Shown piece by piece: positions 35,099-44,110 of a stretch of 64,000 nt of DNA; within the stretch, counting starts at the first letter, position 1; each line of letters starts with the position of its first letter. Made by a program: the position numbers and the translations under genes. This stretch comes from G963717155 sp963717155. GTDB lineage: Bacteria > Actinomycetota > Thermoleophilia > Gaiellales > JALYLC01. Below the pieces are notes generated by a model that was not told the DNA's origin, did no database searches, and saw only the letters and a program-made list of their open reading frames with translations. The stretch lies in NCBI GenBank assembly GCA_963717155.1, contig OY970326.1, forward strand, positions 1,302,001 to 1,366,000. The letters run 5' to 3'.

Positions 35099-36414
35099 AG
35101 CGCTACCACGTCACGACGTTCGGCTGCCAGATGAACGTGCACGACTCCGAGCGGATCAAGGGTCTGCTCGAGTCGCTCGGGCTCGGCGAGGCGCCCAGCC
35201 AGGACGAGGCCGACGTGGTCGTGTTCAACACCTGCACGATCCGGGAGAAGGCCGACGACCGCTTCGTCACGCACCTGATGCAGGCGCGTGCGGCCAAGGA
35301 GCAGCACCCCGAGCGCTCGATCGTCGTCGGCGGCTGCTGGTCGGAGTCGATGAAGGACGAGCTGTTCGAGCGCTACCCGTTCGTCGACCTGGCGTTCGGG
35401 CCCGGCAACATCTCGCGGCTCGGCGACTTCATCGGGGCAGGCGGCGAGCTGCCGCAGGGGCACTTCTCGACGTTCGACGAGTTCGCGGGCGACCTGCCCG
35501 CGCATCGCGACCGACCGCACCAGGCTTGGGTGCAGATCTCGATGGGCTGCAACTCGACCTGCTCGTACTGCATCGTGCCGTCCGTGCGCGGCCGCGAGCA
35601 GTCGCGGTCGCTGGACACCCTGGTGTCCGAGGTCGAGGCGCTCGCGCGGGATGGCGTGCGCGAGATCACGCTGCTCGGCCAGAACGTCAACTCGTGGGGA
35701 CGCGATCTGCCGGTGCAGGAGCGGATCGGCTTCGGCGGGCTGTTGCGCCGGCTCGACGCCGTGTCCGGCATCGAGCGGATCCGCTACACGAGCCCGCACC
35801 CGAAGGACATGCGCGACGACGTCATCGCCGCGCATCGCGAGTGCGCCGCGGTCTGCGAGCACATTCACCTGCCACTGCAGTCGGGCTCGACGCGCATCCT
35901 GCGCGCCATGCGCCGCACCTACTCGCGCGAGCGCTACGTCGCCCTCGCCGAGCGCCTGCGTGACGAGGTTCCTGGCCTCGCGCTGACGACCGACATCATC
36001 GTCGGCTTCCCCGGCGAGACCGAGGACGACTTCCGCGAGACGCTCGAGGTCGTCGACCAGGTCGGATACGACCACGCGTTCACGTTCATCTACTCGCCGC
36101 GCCGCGGCACCGATGCCGGGCGCATGGAGAGCCAGGTGCCGGAGGACGTCAAGCACGAGCGGCTCGAGCGGCTCGTCGAGCGGATCCAGGCCCACGCCGA
36201 CGCGCGGAACCAGTCGCTCGTCGGCAGCGAGGTCGAGGTGCTCGTCGAGGGTACGTCGCGGACCGATCCGGGACGCGTACGCGGCAAGACCCGAACGAAC
36301 AAGACCGCGATCTTCCCGGGACCGGCCGAGCCCGGCACGTTCCGCACGGTGCGGGTCGAGTCGGTCACGTCGATGACGCTCCGCTGCGCGGCGCCCGTCG
36401 CCGCCGTCGCGTAG
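35095..36414 (+). CDS. miaB: tRNA-2-methylthio-N6-dimethylallyladenosine synthase
   Basis: A 439-residue radical-SAM methylthiotransferase that adds the 2-methylthio group to i6A37 of tRNAs. The N-terminal UPF0004 domain has FGCQMNVHDSE, NTCTIREKA and a third Cys in GGCW, which hold the auxiliary cluster. The radical-SAM motif is CNSTCSYCIVP (CxxxCxxC), and a TRAM domain closes the protein. GTG 35095 overlaps the PHP stop. miaA, which makes its substrate i6A, follows after two bases. Confidence 0.96.
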   Translation: MKRYHVTTFGCQMNVHDSERIKGLLESLGLGEAPSQDEADVVVFNTCTIREKADDRFVTHLMQARAAKEQHPERSIVVGGCWSESMKDELFERYPFVDLAFGPGNISRLGDFIGAGGELPQGHFSTFDEFAGDLPAHRDRPHQAWVQISMGCNSTCSYCIVPSVRGREQSRSLDTLVSEVEALARDGVREITLLGQNVNSWGRDLPVQERIGFGGLLRRLDAVSGIERIRYTSPHPKDMRDDVIAAHRECAAVCEHIHLPLQSGSTRILRAMRRTYSRERYVALAERLRDEVPGLALTTDIIVGFPGETEDDFRETLEVVDQVGYDHAFTFIYSPRRGTDAGRMESQVPEDVKHERLERLVERIQAHADARNQSLVGSEVEVLVEGTSRTDPGRVRGKTRTNKTAIFPGPAEPGTFRTVRVESVTSMTLRCAAPVAAVA

Positions 36415-36416
36415 CG

Positions 36417-37335
36417 GTGCACCCGGTCGTCGCCCTCTTCGGGCCAACGGCCTCGGGCAAGACCGCGACGGCGGTCGCGCTTGCCGAACGCGTGGGAGGC
36501 GAGGTCGTCGCAGCCGACGCGATGGGCCTGTACGCGGGCCTCCCGATCCTCACCGCGCAGCCCACCGCGGCCGAGCGGAAGCGGGCGCCCCACCGGCTGG
36601 TCGGCATCTGGCCGCTCGACCACGTCGGCGCCGTCGGCGAGTACGCGGCCCTCGCACACGCGGAGATCGACGAGCTACGAGCCGCGGACAGACTCGCGAT
36701 CCTCGTCGGTGGGAGCGGGCTCTACCTGCGCGCCGCGCTCGTCGACCTGCGTCTCCCGCCGCGAGTCGATCCGGCGATCCGCGAGGCCAGCGAGCAGCTG
36801 TACGAGCAGGTGGGAGCCGCTGCCGCGCACGCCGAGCTCGCGCGCATCGACCCGCGGGCCGCGAGCGCGATCCATGCGAACGACCGTCGCCGCGTCGTAC
36901 GCGGCCTCGAGCTCGCGCGCAGCGGCGCGAGCCTACGCCCCGAGGTCGACCGCCTGTGGAGCGAGGAGCTGCGCGTGCCCGCGCCGCGTGTTCGCGCTCG
37001 ACTGGCCAGGAGATGCGCTCACGCGCCGGATCGAGGAGCGCACCGACGCGATGCTCGCCGGCGGGGCGCTCGACGAGGTGCGAACGATGCTTCGAGACGG
37101 GCCCGAGCCATCAACGACCGCCCGCACGATCCACGGGCTCGCCGCATGCGTCGATCACGTCGAGGGGCGCATCTCGCTCGACGAGTGCCGCCGGCGCATC
37201 GTGCTGCAGACGCGGCGCTACTCGCGCCGCCAGCGCGTCTGGCTTCGTAGGATCCCAGGCGTCCACCTGCTCGCGGGCGCGGATGGCCCCGAGCGCAACG
37301 CCGAGCGGATCCTGGAGATGCTGACCCCGCGATGA
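36417..37335 (+). CDS. miaA: tRNA dimethylallyltransferase, one +1 frameshift
   Basis: MiaA transfers a dimethylallyl group to A37 of tRNAs reading UNN codons. The P-loop GPTASGKTATA is near residue 8, followed by VVAADAMGLY (a DSxQ-like segment, here DAMG), VGGSGLYLRA and RRVVRGLELA. An extra base near 36,985 shifts the frame; the second part reads VFALDWPGDALTRRIEER and ends with the RRYSRRQRVWLR segment. The length is one more than a multiple of three. GTG 36417 is the start. Its stop overlaps the dapD ATG (ATGA). Confidence 0.9.
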
Positions 37336-38147
37336 GCAATCACGACGAACTCCAAGGCCGTATCGACGCCGCGTTTGCCGGCTCGGCGGACGATCCCGAG
37401 GCCGTGGAGGCCACCATCGAGGGGCTCGACCGGGGCGACCTCCGCCTCGCCGAGCCCTCGGCGCTCCAGGCGGAGTGGGACGTCCACGCGTGGATCCAGC
37501 GCGCGATCCTCCTGTACTTCCGTCAGGCGGTCATGGCGGAGATCGAGCTCGGGCCGTTCTCGTACTTCGACAAGATCCCGCTGAAGCGCGACCCTGCCGC
37601 TGCCGGCATCCGTGTCGTGCCTCCGGCCACGGTGCGTCGCGGTGCGTTCGTCGAGTCGGGCGCGGTGCTGATGCCGTCGTACGTCAACATCGGCGCTCGC
37701 GTCGGATCCGGCACGATGATCGACACCTGGGCGACCGTCGGCTCGGGCGCGCAGGTCGGGCGCGACGTCCACGTGGCAGGAGGGGTCGGTATCGGCGGCG
37801 TGCTCGAGCCGCCCGGCGCACGTCCCGTGATCGTCGAGGATGGCTGCTTCCTCGGCTCGCGCGTGGTGCTGACGGAGGGCTGGCACCTCGAGCCCGAGGT
37901 CGTGCTCGGAGCGGGCGTCGTCCTGACCGCGTCGACCGCCGTGCTCGACGTGACCGGCAGCGCCGTGCAGCAGGTGCGTGGCCGCATTCCCGCCCGCTCG
38001 GTCGTGATTCCCGGGGTGCGCGATCGCGAGTTCCCGGCCGGTACCTATGGCGTGCCGTGCGCGCTGATCATCGGACAGCGCTCGGAGTCGACCGACCGGA
38101 AGACGTCGCTGAACGACGCGCTGCGCGGCTACGGCGTCTCCGTGTGA
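37332..38147 (+). CDS. dapD: Tetrahydrodipicolinate N-succinyltransferase
   Basis: A 271-residue DapD that transfers succinyl from succinyl-CoA to tetrahydrodipicolinate, the entry to the succinylase branch of DAP synthesis. An N-terminal helical part is followed by a left-handed beta-helix of hexapeptide repeats (about residues 95-225) with GSGTMIDTWATVGSGAQVG and GIGGVLEPPGARPVIVED. ATG 37332 overlaps miaA, and dapE overlaps the end (GTGA). The set dapD-dapE-dapF-dapC is compact here. Confidence 0.95.
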   Translation: MSNHDELQGRIDAAFAGSADDPEAVEATIEGLDRGDLRLAEPSALQAEWDVHAWIQRAILLYFRQAVMAEIELGPFSYFDKIPLKRDPAAAGIRVVPPATVRRGAFVESGAVLMPSYVNIGARVGSGTMIDTWATVGSGAQVGRDVHVAGGVGIGGVLEPPGARPVIVEDGCFLGSRVVLTEGWHLEPEVVLGAGVVLTASTAVLDVTGSAVQQVRGRIPARSVVIPGVRDREFPAGTYGVPCALIIGQRSESTDRKTSLNDALRGYGVSV

Positions 38148-39208
38148 ACGCGCTCGATCCCGAGCGGCTGGCAGAGCTCACGCTCGAGCTCGTCTCGATC
38201 CCGAGCGTCACGGGCGACGAGGCGGCGCTCGCGGAGCTCGTGGAGGCGCGCTGCCGCGCGCTGCCGAACACCGAGGTCGAGCGCCTCGGCAACGCGGTCG
38301 TGGTTCGCGCGGGCCCAGCTGATCCGACGGCCGTCGCGCTCGTCGGCCATCTCGACACCGTGCCGCCATGGACCGACCACCGGCCGCATCGCGACGGCCT
38401 GCGCGTCGTCGGCCGCGGCGCGGCCGACATGAAGGGCGGCGATGCGGCGATCCTCGCGGTGCTCGAGCACGCCGCGGCACATGACCGTGCGGCGGTCGGC
38501 GTCTTCTACGACCGCGAGGAGGGCCTCGCTCACCTGAACGGCCTTCCCGCGGTGCTGCGGGCGTCGCGCCTGATCGGGACGCCGTCGTTCGCGTTCGTCG
38601 GCGAGCCGACGTCGGGCGACGTGCACGCGGGCTGCGTCGGCAGCATCAACGCGGACGTGACGTTCACGGGGCGCACCGGTCACGCAGCGAGGCCGTGGGA
38701 GGGCGACAACGCGATCCTGCGCGCGGCGCCGTTCCTCCTTCGTGCGTCCGAGCGCCAGTCGACAGCGGTCACCGTGGACGGGCTCGTCTTCCACGACACC
38801 CTGACGGTCACGACCGCGGCCGGTGGAACCGCGCGCAACGTGGTGCCGGACAGCTTCGTCCTGGGCGTCAACGCGCGCTATGCCCCCTCGCGGAGCGGTG
38901 ACGAGACGCGGGCCGCGATCGAGGCGCTGGTCGCGGGCGAGGGCACGGTCGAGTTCCTCGACGAGGCACCGGCGGCCAGCCCGAACCTCGACAACGCCAC
39001 GCTTCGCGCGTTCCTCGCCGCGACGGGCGTGGAGGTGCACCCGAAACAGGCATGGACGGACGTGGCGACGCTGCAGGCGCACGGCATCCCCGCGGTCAAC
39101 TACGGGCCGGGGGAGCCGACCCAGGCCCACCAGCCCGGCGAGTGGGTCGACGGTGCCGCCGTCGCCCGCGTTGCAGGCGCGCTGATCGCGTTCCTCGAGC
39201 GGACCTGA
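38144..39208 (+). CDS. dapE: Succinyl-diaminopimelate desuccinylase
   Basis: A 354-residue M20 zinc hydrolase that removes succinate from N-succinyl-LL-DAP. Motifs are VGHLDTVPPW, GRGAADMKGGDAA (metal bridging Asp), FYDREEGLAHLNGL (catalytic Glu pair), FVGEPTSGDVHAGCVG and the C-terminal GPGEPTQAHQPGEWV with the last metal His. The dimerisation domain, with GRTGHAARPWEGDN, sits in the middle. GTG 38144 overlaps the dapD stop. After the stop comes copy C of the dispersed repeat. Confidence 0.94.
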   Translation: MNALDPERLAELTLELVSIPSVTGDEAALAELVEARCRALPNTEVERLGNAVVVRAGPADPTAVALVGHLDTVPPWTDHRPHRDGLRVVGRGAADMKGGDAAILAVLEHAAAHDRAAVGVFYDREEGLAHLNGLPAVLRASRLIGTPSFAFVGEPTSGDVHAGCVGSINADVTFTGRTGHAARPWEGDNAILRAAPFLLRASERQSTAVTVDGLVFHDTLTVTTAAGGTARNVVPDSFVLGVNARYAPSRSGDETRAAIEALVAGEGTVEFLDEAPAASPNLDNATLRAFLAATGVEVHPKQAWTDVATLQAHGIPAVNYGPGEPTQAHQPGEWVDGAAVARVAGALIAFLERT

Positions 39209-39223
39209 GGCAGAGCGGACCCG

Positions 39224-39312
39224 CGTTCCGGACGCCGTGGCGTAGCGAAGACGTATTCGATCCGTCGCAACCGTGATCGCGGACCGGCCGATCACAACAT
39301 GGGGCGAGGATC
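39224..39312. repeat. Dispersed structured intergenic repeat, copy C
   Basis: Lies in the 170-base gap between dapE and dapF. A short hairpin ACGCC/GGCGT (39232-39243) is followed by AGACG, and bases 39254-39275 match 22 bases of copy B (48799-48820) exactly. A 7-bp hairpin GTGATCG/CGATCAC follows. The front part shared by copies A and B is not recognisable here. Confidence 0.6.
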
Positions 39313-39365
39313 GGCAGGTCGCAGGCGAAAGCCTTCAGGGGGCGGCCCGTGTCAGCACCCTCGGG

Positions 39366-39371
39366 TACCCT
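39366..39371 (+). promoter_or_regulatory. -10 box of a leaderless dapF transcript
   Basis: TACCCT lies seven bases before ATG 39379. It makes the earlier in-frame ATG (39349) an unlikely start. Confidence 0.55.
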
Positions 39372-39378
39372 CGCTGTC

Positions 39379-40185
39379 ATGCGCCTCTCGAAGTGGCAGG
39401 CTCTCGGCAACCACTTCCTGCTCGTCGAGCGGGACATGTTCCCGCTGCCCATGAGCGCGGCTCGCGCGCGGATCCTGTGCGATGCCGCGACGGGCCTGGG
39501 GGCGGATGGCGTGCTCGAGGTCTGGCAGCCCGACGATGCCGACGTTGCGCTGCGTGTGTGGAACCGCGATGGGAGCGTGGCCGAGGTCTCCGGGAACGGC
39601 ACCCGCATCGCGGTCGCGGCGGCCGCCGCCAGACTGGGACGCCGCGAGATCAAGGTCTGGACCGACGCCGGGCCCGGCTACGCGGGGATCCTCGATGACG
39701 GGCGCATCGCCGTGACGATGGGAACGGCCTCGCTCTCCGGACCGCAGTACGCGCCCGTCGGCGATGCGCCCGGTCCCGATCACCGGTTCGTGTCGATCGG
39801 GAACCCGCACTGCGTGCTCGACGTCGACGACCTCGCGTCCTATCCCCTCGAGCTGGAGGGCCCGCGCCTCGAGCATCACGCGTGGTTCCCCGAGCGGACC
39901 AACGTCGAGGCGATCCACGTGACCGATCCCCATCATCTCGCGTTGCGCGTCTGGGAGCGGGGGGTGGGCGAGACGCAGGCCTGCGGGTCGGGCGCGGTCG
40001 CGGCCGCGGTTGCGGCGGTCATCGACGGTCGCTGCGACAGTCCGGTGACCGTTGCGATGCCCGGAGGCGAGGTCGACGTCGCAGTGGGCGAGCAGCTCGA
40101 GGTCGAGCTGATCGGGACGGCGGAGCGGCTGTACGAGGCCCAGCTCGACCCGTCGCTGGTCGCCCGTCTCATGGCCGCGGGCTAG
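39379..40185 (+). CDS. dapF: Diaminopimelate epimerase
   Basis: A 268-residue cofactor-free racemase that turns LL-DAP into meso-DAP for the cell wall and lysine. The first catalytic region is RDGSVAEVSGNGTR, but the usual Cys of the SxCGNG-type motif is Ser-Gly-Asn-Gly here (EVSGNGT), so it lacks that Cys. The second Cys is in TQACGSGAVA. The start ATG 39379 gives the family beginning RLSKWQALGNHFLLVE. A single Cys is unusual for DapF and worth noting. dapC follows after three bases. Confidence 0.9.
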   Translation: MRLSKWQALGNHFLLVERDMFPLPMSAARARILCDAATGLGADGVLEVWQPDDADVALRVWNRDGSVAEVSGNGTRIAVAAAAARLGRREIKVWTDAGPGYAGILDDGRIAVTMGTASLSGPQYAPVGDAPGPDHRFVSIGNPHCVLDVDDLASYPLELEGPRLEHHAWFPERTNVEAIHVTDPHHLALRVWERGVGETQACGSGAVAAAVAAVIDGRCDSPVTVAMPGGEVDVAVGEQLEVELIGTAERLYEAQLDPSLVARLMAAG

Positions 40186-40188
40186 GGC

Positions 40189-41350
40189 GTGCGCTTCTCG
40201 CGCCGGCTGGCCGGGCTTCCCGAGTACCTCGCGACCGCGCAGGCACGTCGCGTCGCCGAGGCGCGCGCAGCCGGCGTCGACGTGATCTCGCTCGGCGTGG
40301 GCGACCCCGACATGTCCCCGCCGCCGGAGCTCGCCGAGGTGCTGCGCCGCGAGGCCGCACGGCCCGGGCGCACACGTCTATCCGACGAACCGGGGCCTCA
40401 AGGAGCTGCGGGAGGCGATCGCCGGCTACTACGCGCGTCGGTTCGGGGTGGTTCTCGACCCCGAGCGCGAGGTGATGCCGCTGCTGGGCGCCAAGGAAGG
40501 GCTGGCCCACCTCTGCATGGCGCAGCTCGATGCCGGCGATGCGGCGCTCGTCGCCGACCCGGGATACCCCGTCTACCGGGGCGGCCCGGCACTCGCCGGA
40601 GCCGAGGCGATCGCGATGCCGCTGCTCGCCGAGCACCGCTTCCTGCCCGATCTCGCGGCGGTTGCAGATGCCGAGGCGAAGCGGGCGAACCTGCTGATCT
40701 GCGGCTACCCGAACAACCCGACCGGAGCAGTTGCCGACGGGGCCTTCATGCAGCGGCTCGCGGCGTTCGGACTCGAGCGGAACGTCCCGATCGCGCACGA
40801 CAACGCCTACGCCGAGCTGACCTACGACGGGTACGTTGCGCCGAGCTTCCTGTCGGCACCCGATGCGGTCGCGTCGGGAATCGAGGTGTACTCGCTGTCC
40901 AAGGCGCTGAACATGCCCGGCTGGCGGGTCGCGTTCGCCGTGGGCAACGCGCCGATGATCGCGAACCTCACCCGTCTCAAGACGAACCTCGACTCCGGCA
41001 TGTTCCTGGCCATGCAACGCACGGCGATCGCGGCGATCGGCCTGGTCGAGTCGTTCACCGTGGGAATGCGCGAGACGTACCAGCGACGGCGCGACCTGGT
41101 GTGCGCCTCGCTCGCACGGCTCGGCGTCGAGGTCGAGCCTCCGCGCGGCAGCATCTACGTCTGGGCTCCCACGCCCGTCGGCGTCCGCTCGGACGTCTTC
41201 ACCGAGCGCCTGCTGGCCGAGGCCGGCGTGGTCGTCGGGTCCGGCTCGGCGTACGGCGAACACGGAGAGGGCTACGTCCGGCTCTCGCTGACGGTGCCCG
41301 ACGAGCGTCTCGCCGAGGCGATGGAACGCATCGGAAGGCTCTACACTTGA
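40189..41350 (+). CDS. dapC: PLP aminotransferase, probably N-succinyl-DAP aminotransferase, one +1 frameshift
   Basis: A class I/II aminotransferase. The N-terminal part starts at GTG 40189 (LAGLPEYLATAQARRVAEAR, then SLGVGDPDMSPP). An extra G in the run at 40366-40368 shifts the frame, after which the enzyme reads normally to 41350. PLP motifs are CGYPNNPTGA, AHDNAYAEL, and SLSKALNMPGWRVAF with the cofactor Lys. The position right after dapF and the presence of dapD/dapE make the succinyl-DAP step the best guess; an LL-DAP aminotransferase-like specificity is the alternative. Confidence 0.85.
41342..41347 (+). promoter_or_regulatory. -10 box of a leaderless hflX transcript
   Basis: TACACT lies seven bases before TTG 41355, the likely hflX start, inside the last codons of the aminotransferase gene. 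Confidence 0.5.
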
Positions 41351-41354
41351 GGTC

Positions 41355-42654
41355 TTGACGTTGCCTGCCACCGAGACCCGATCCGACGCGCCAGAGCGCG
41401 CGGTGCTCGCCGCAGTGCTACGTCCCGGTGCCGATCCCGGTGAGCTCGCCGAGATGCACGAGCTGCTCCACACCGTCGGCGTCGAGGTCGTCGGCGAGGT
41501 GGTCCAGCACCGCTCGACGCCCGATGCGCGGACCTACGTCGGCTAAGGGGAAGGTCGAGGAGCTGCGTGCGCTGTGTCGCGAGGTGAATGCCGAGGTGCT
41601 GGTGTGCGAGGACGACCTGACGCCGAACCAGCAGCGCCGCCTGGAGGACACGCTCGAGATGCGGGTCGTGGACCGGACCCGCGTGATCCTCGACATCTTC
41701 GCGCTGCACGCCCGCAGCGCGGAAGGCAAGCTCCAGGTCGAGCTCGCCCAGCTCAACTACAACCTGCAGCGCATGCGCGGACTGTGGAAGCACCTCGAAC
41801 GCCTCGGAGGCGGCGTCGGCACACGAGGCCCGGGTGAGTCGCAGCTCGAGACCGACCGCCGGCTCGCGCGTGACCGCGTCGCGCTGCTGCGGCGCCGGCT
41901 CGAGCGCGTGCGCGCCCACCGCCAGACGCTGCGAAAGCGGCGCGAGCGGGCGTCGCTGCCGCGCGTCGCGCTCGCCGGCTACACGAACGTCGGCAAGTCG
42001 TCGCTGCTCAACGCGCTCACGGGATCCACGGTCTCGGCGGCAGACCGCCTCTTCCACACGCTCGACCCGACGACGCGCGCGTTCGATCACCTCGGACGCA
42101 CGTACGTCGTCACGGACACCGTCGGCTTCATCCGGAAGCTCCCGCACGGCCTGGTCGAGGCATTTGCGTCGACGCTCGAGGAGACGCTCGCGGGTGATCT
42201 CATCCTGCACGTGTGCGACGCCTCCGCCGAGGACGACGAGCTCGCCGCGCAGATCGCCGCCGTCGAGTCGGTGCTGACCGAGATCGGCGCCGACGACCTT
42301 CCGCGCCTGCTCGTGCTGAACAAGATCGATCTCTGTGACGAGGTGACACGGCGTCGCCTCAGAAACCGCCACGCCGGCGCCGTCCAGGTCTCGGCCGAGA
42401 CGGGTGAGGGGATCGGCGACCTGACGGCCGAGATCGCCCGCCAGTTCGCCGGGCGCTTCGTACGCGTGGAGCTGCTGGTGCCGTTCGACCGCGGCGAGGT
42501 GCTTGGCGAGCTGTACGACCTCGGCTCGCCGATCGAGCGCGAGGAGGAGCCCGAGGGCGTGCGCGTGCGTGCGCACCTGCCGCGCGGGATCGCCGCGCGC
42601 TACGCCGAGTTCCGCGTGCCCGAGCAGGCGCGCGACGCGGCCGGGGGCGCATGA
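41355..42654 (+). CDS. hflX: GTPase HflX, one +1 frameshift
   Basis: A ribosome-splitting GTPase active under stress. The N-terminal part from TTG 41355 reads to YVG, then an extra T (41544) makes a TAA. Removing it gives YVGKGKVEELRALC, the exact family pattern. The rest has the glycine-rich GGVGTRGPGESQLETDRR, P-loop GYTNVGKSSLLN, DTVGFIRKLP and LNKIDL. It is one base longer than a multiple of three. A +1 event at a stop codon recalls prfB, but other genes here show the same kind of extra base. dut overlaps the end (ATGA). Confidence 0.92.
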
Positions 42655-43088
42655 GCGAGCTGCCGGTCGTGCTCTGCCATGCGGCGGCGCGACTTCCCGC
42701 GAGGGCCCACGCCGACGATGCCGGGCTCGACCTGCGCACGATCGAGGACGTCGAGATCCCGCCCGGCGAGCGACGCCGCGTGCGCACGGGCCTGCGCCTC
42801 GCGATTCCCGAGGGCCATGCGGGGCTCGTGATGCCGCGCTCCGGTCTCGCGCTGCGCGAGGGCCTGACGCTGCTGAACAGCCCCGGGCTGATCGATGCCG
42901 GGTATCGCGGCGACATCGATGTGATCGCGCACAACACCGACCTGCGCGAGCCCGTCCGCCTGGCGGCGGGAGATCGCGTCGCCCAGCTCGTCCTGGTGCG
43001 TCTGGCGGAGCTGGAACCGCGGATCGTGCAGGAGCTTCCCCCGAGCGACCGCAACGAGGGTGGATTCGGCTCGACAGGTTCGCTCTGA
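42651..43088 (+). CDS. dut: dUTP pyrophosphatase
   Basis: A 145-residue trimeric dUTPase that removes dUTP and makes dUMP for thymidylate synthesis. The five motifs are present: ADDAGLDLRT, MPRSGLALREG, GLIDAGYRGDIDV, a short fourth motif, and NEGGFGSTG at the C-terminus, the arm that closes over the substrate. ATG 42651 overlaps the hflX stop. Confidence 0.96.
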   Translation: MSELPVVLCHAAARLPARAHADDAGLDLRTIEDVEIPPGERRRVRTGLRLAIPEGHAGLVMPRSGLALREGLTLLNSPGLIDAGYRGDIDVIAHNTDLREPVRLAAGDRVAQLVLVRLAELEPRIVQELPPSDRNEGGFGSTGSL

Positions 43089-43121
43089 TCGGATCGCCGC
43101 TCGTTCGCGCGCTGGCCGGGA

Positions 43122-43127
43122 TACGCT
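43122..43127 (+). promoter_or_regulatory. -10 box of a leaderless Nudix-gene transcript
   Basis: TACGCT lies six bases before GTG 43134. Confidence 0.5.
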
Positions 43128-43133
43128 CTGAGC

Positions 43134-43586
43134 GTGCACGAGCCTCCGCGCCTGCGCGTCTCGGCGATCCTCCACCGCGGAACGCAGGTGTTGCTCGTAC
43201 GCCATCGCAAGCTCGATCGCGACTACTGGCTGCTTCCCGGAGGCGGCGTCGAGGGTGGCGAGGAGCTCGAGCAGGCGCTTCGGCGCGAGCTGCTGGAGGA
43301 GTGCGATCTCGATGACATCCACCCGGTCGGGCCGATCGCGGTTGCGGAGACGATCGCCCCGCCGGGCTCGGCGTCGCGACGGCACATCGTGCACCTGATC
43401 TTCGAGGCGACGCTGCCCGAGTCGATCGTCCACGTCGCGTCGCTCGACCCGGCCGTCGGCAACCACCGCCTCTTCGAGCTCGCCGAGCTCTCCGACATCG
43501 ACCTGCGCCCGCCGATCCAGCGCTTCCTGAGCCGCTGGCAGCCGGGCGATCCCTTCGTCCCGCTCGGCCCGCTCTGGTCCGCCTGA
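43134..43586 (+). CDS. Nudix hydrolase
   Basis: A 150-residue Nudix protein, which would hydrolyse a nucleoside diphosphate linked to some group X. The Nudix box GGVEGGEELEQALRRELLEE has all metal-binding Glu residues; the Gly near the end of the consensus (EExGU) is Asp here. No further domain indicates the substrate. The start GTG 43134 follows a TACGCT box by six bases. It lies beside dut, perhaps a nucleotide-cleaning pair. Confidence 0.88.
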   Translation: MHEPPRLRVSAILHRGTQVLLVRHRKLDRDYWLLPGGGVEGGEELEQALRRELLEECDLDDIHPVGPIAVAETIAPPGSASRRHIVHLIFEATLPESIVHVASLDPAVGNHRLFELAELSDIDLRPPIQRFLSRWQPGDPFVPLGPLWSA

Positions 43587-43589
43587 ACC

Positions 43590-44099
43590 CTGTCGTACCG
43601 CGAGCACATCCCCTTCCCCGACACGCCGCAGCCGCGCTTCTGGCGCGGGTCCGTGCGCGTGCTCGCGGCTGCCTGGGCCGGCGTGCTCGCCGGGTTCGTG
43701 CCGGGCATCGCGCTCGACCTGCCGGTCCTGCTCGGGATCGCGATCGGGGTCGCAATCGCAGCGGGGGTGCTCGCGCTGCCCGTGTCGCGCTCGCGGCGCG
43801 CGCCCGTCGAGATCGAGGTCCGCGACGGGGAGCTGCGCCTCGCGCAGGGGACGCGCACCCGGACGGTCCCGCTCTCGGACGTCCGGCGAGCGACCGTGCA
43901 CGTCCCCGCCGAGGCCGGCCGAAAGACGGTCGGCTACGGCCCGGTGTTCGGCAGCGGGCTTCGCTGGACCTGGGAGGTACCCGATCCGAACCTCGGCGTC
44001 GTACGGATCGACCGTGGGCGAGGCGGGCTCGACATCGACGTGGCGACGGCGCGTCCGGACGAGCTGGCTCGTGCGCTCGGCGCATCGCCCGATCGATAG
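43590..44099 (+). CDS. DUF3093-like membrane protein
   Basis: About 169 residues with two hydrophobic helices (SVRVLAAAWAGVLAGFVPG and VLLGIAIGVAIAAGVLALPV), followed by a beta-rich cytoplasmic part with a basic stretch and FGSGLRWTWEVPDPN. This is the layout of the actinobacterial DUF3093 family, which has no known function. The N-terminal SYREHIPFP segment typical of the family needs CTG 43590 as start, three bases after the Nudix stop. GTG 43653 would begin inside the first helix. The stop TAG doubles as the start of the next gene's -10 box. Confidence 0.75.
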   Translation: MSYREHIPFPDTPQPRFWRGSVRVLAAAWAGVLAGFVPGIALDLPVLLGIAIGVAIAAGVLALPVSRSRRAPVEIEVRDGELRLAQGTRTRTVPLSDVRRATVHVPAEAGRKTVGYGPVFGSGLRWTWEVPDPNLGVVRIDRGRGGLDIDVATARPDELARALGASPDR

Positions 44100-44102
44100 G
44101 CT
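44097..44102 (+). promoter_or_regulatory. -10 box of a leaderless metallopeptidase transcript
   Basis: TAGGCT lies eight bases before ATG 44111; its first three bases are the stop codon of the preceding gene. Confidence 0.5.
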
Positions 44103-44110
44103 GTCGCCCG

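Noticed and set aside
39349..39378. Earlier start for dapF at 39349
   Set aside because: The added ten residues are not family-like, and a TACCCT box lies between this codon and the chosen ATG.
41544..41546. Programmed +1 frameshift in hflX at TAA
   Set aside because: Tempting, but five other genes here have the same extra base without a stop codon or slippery site, so a sequence error is likelier.
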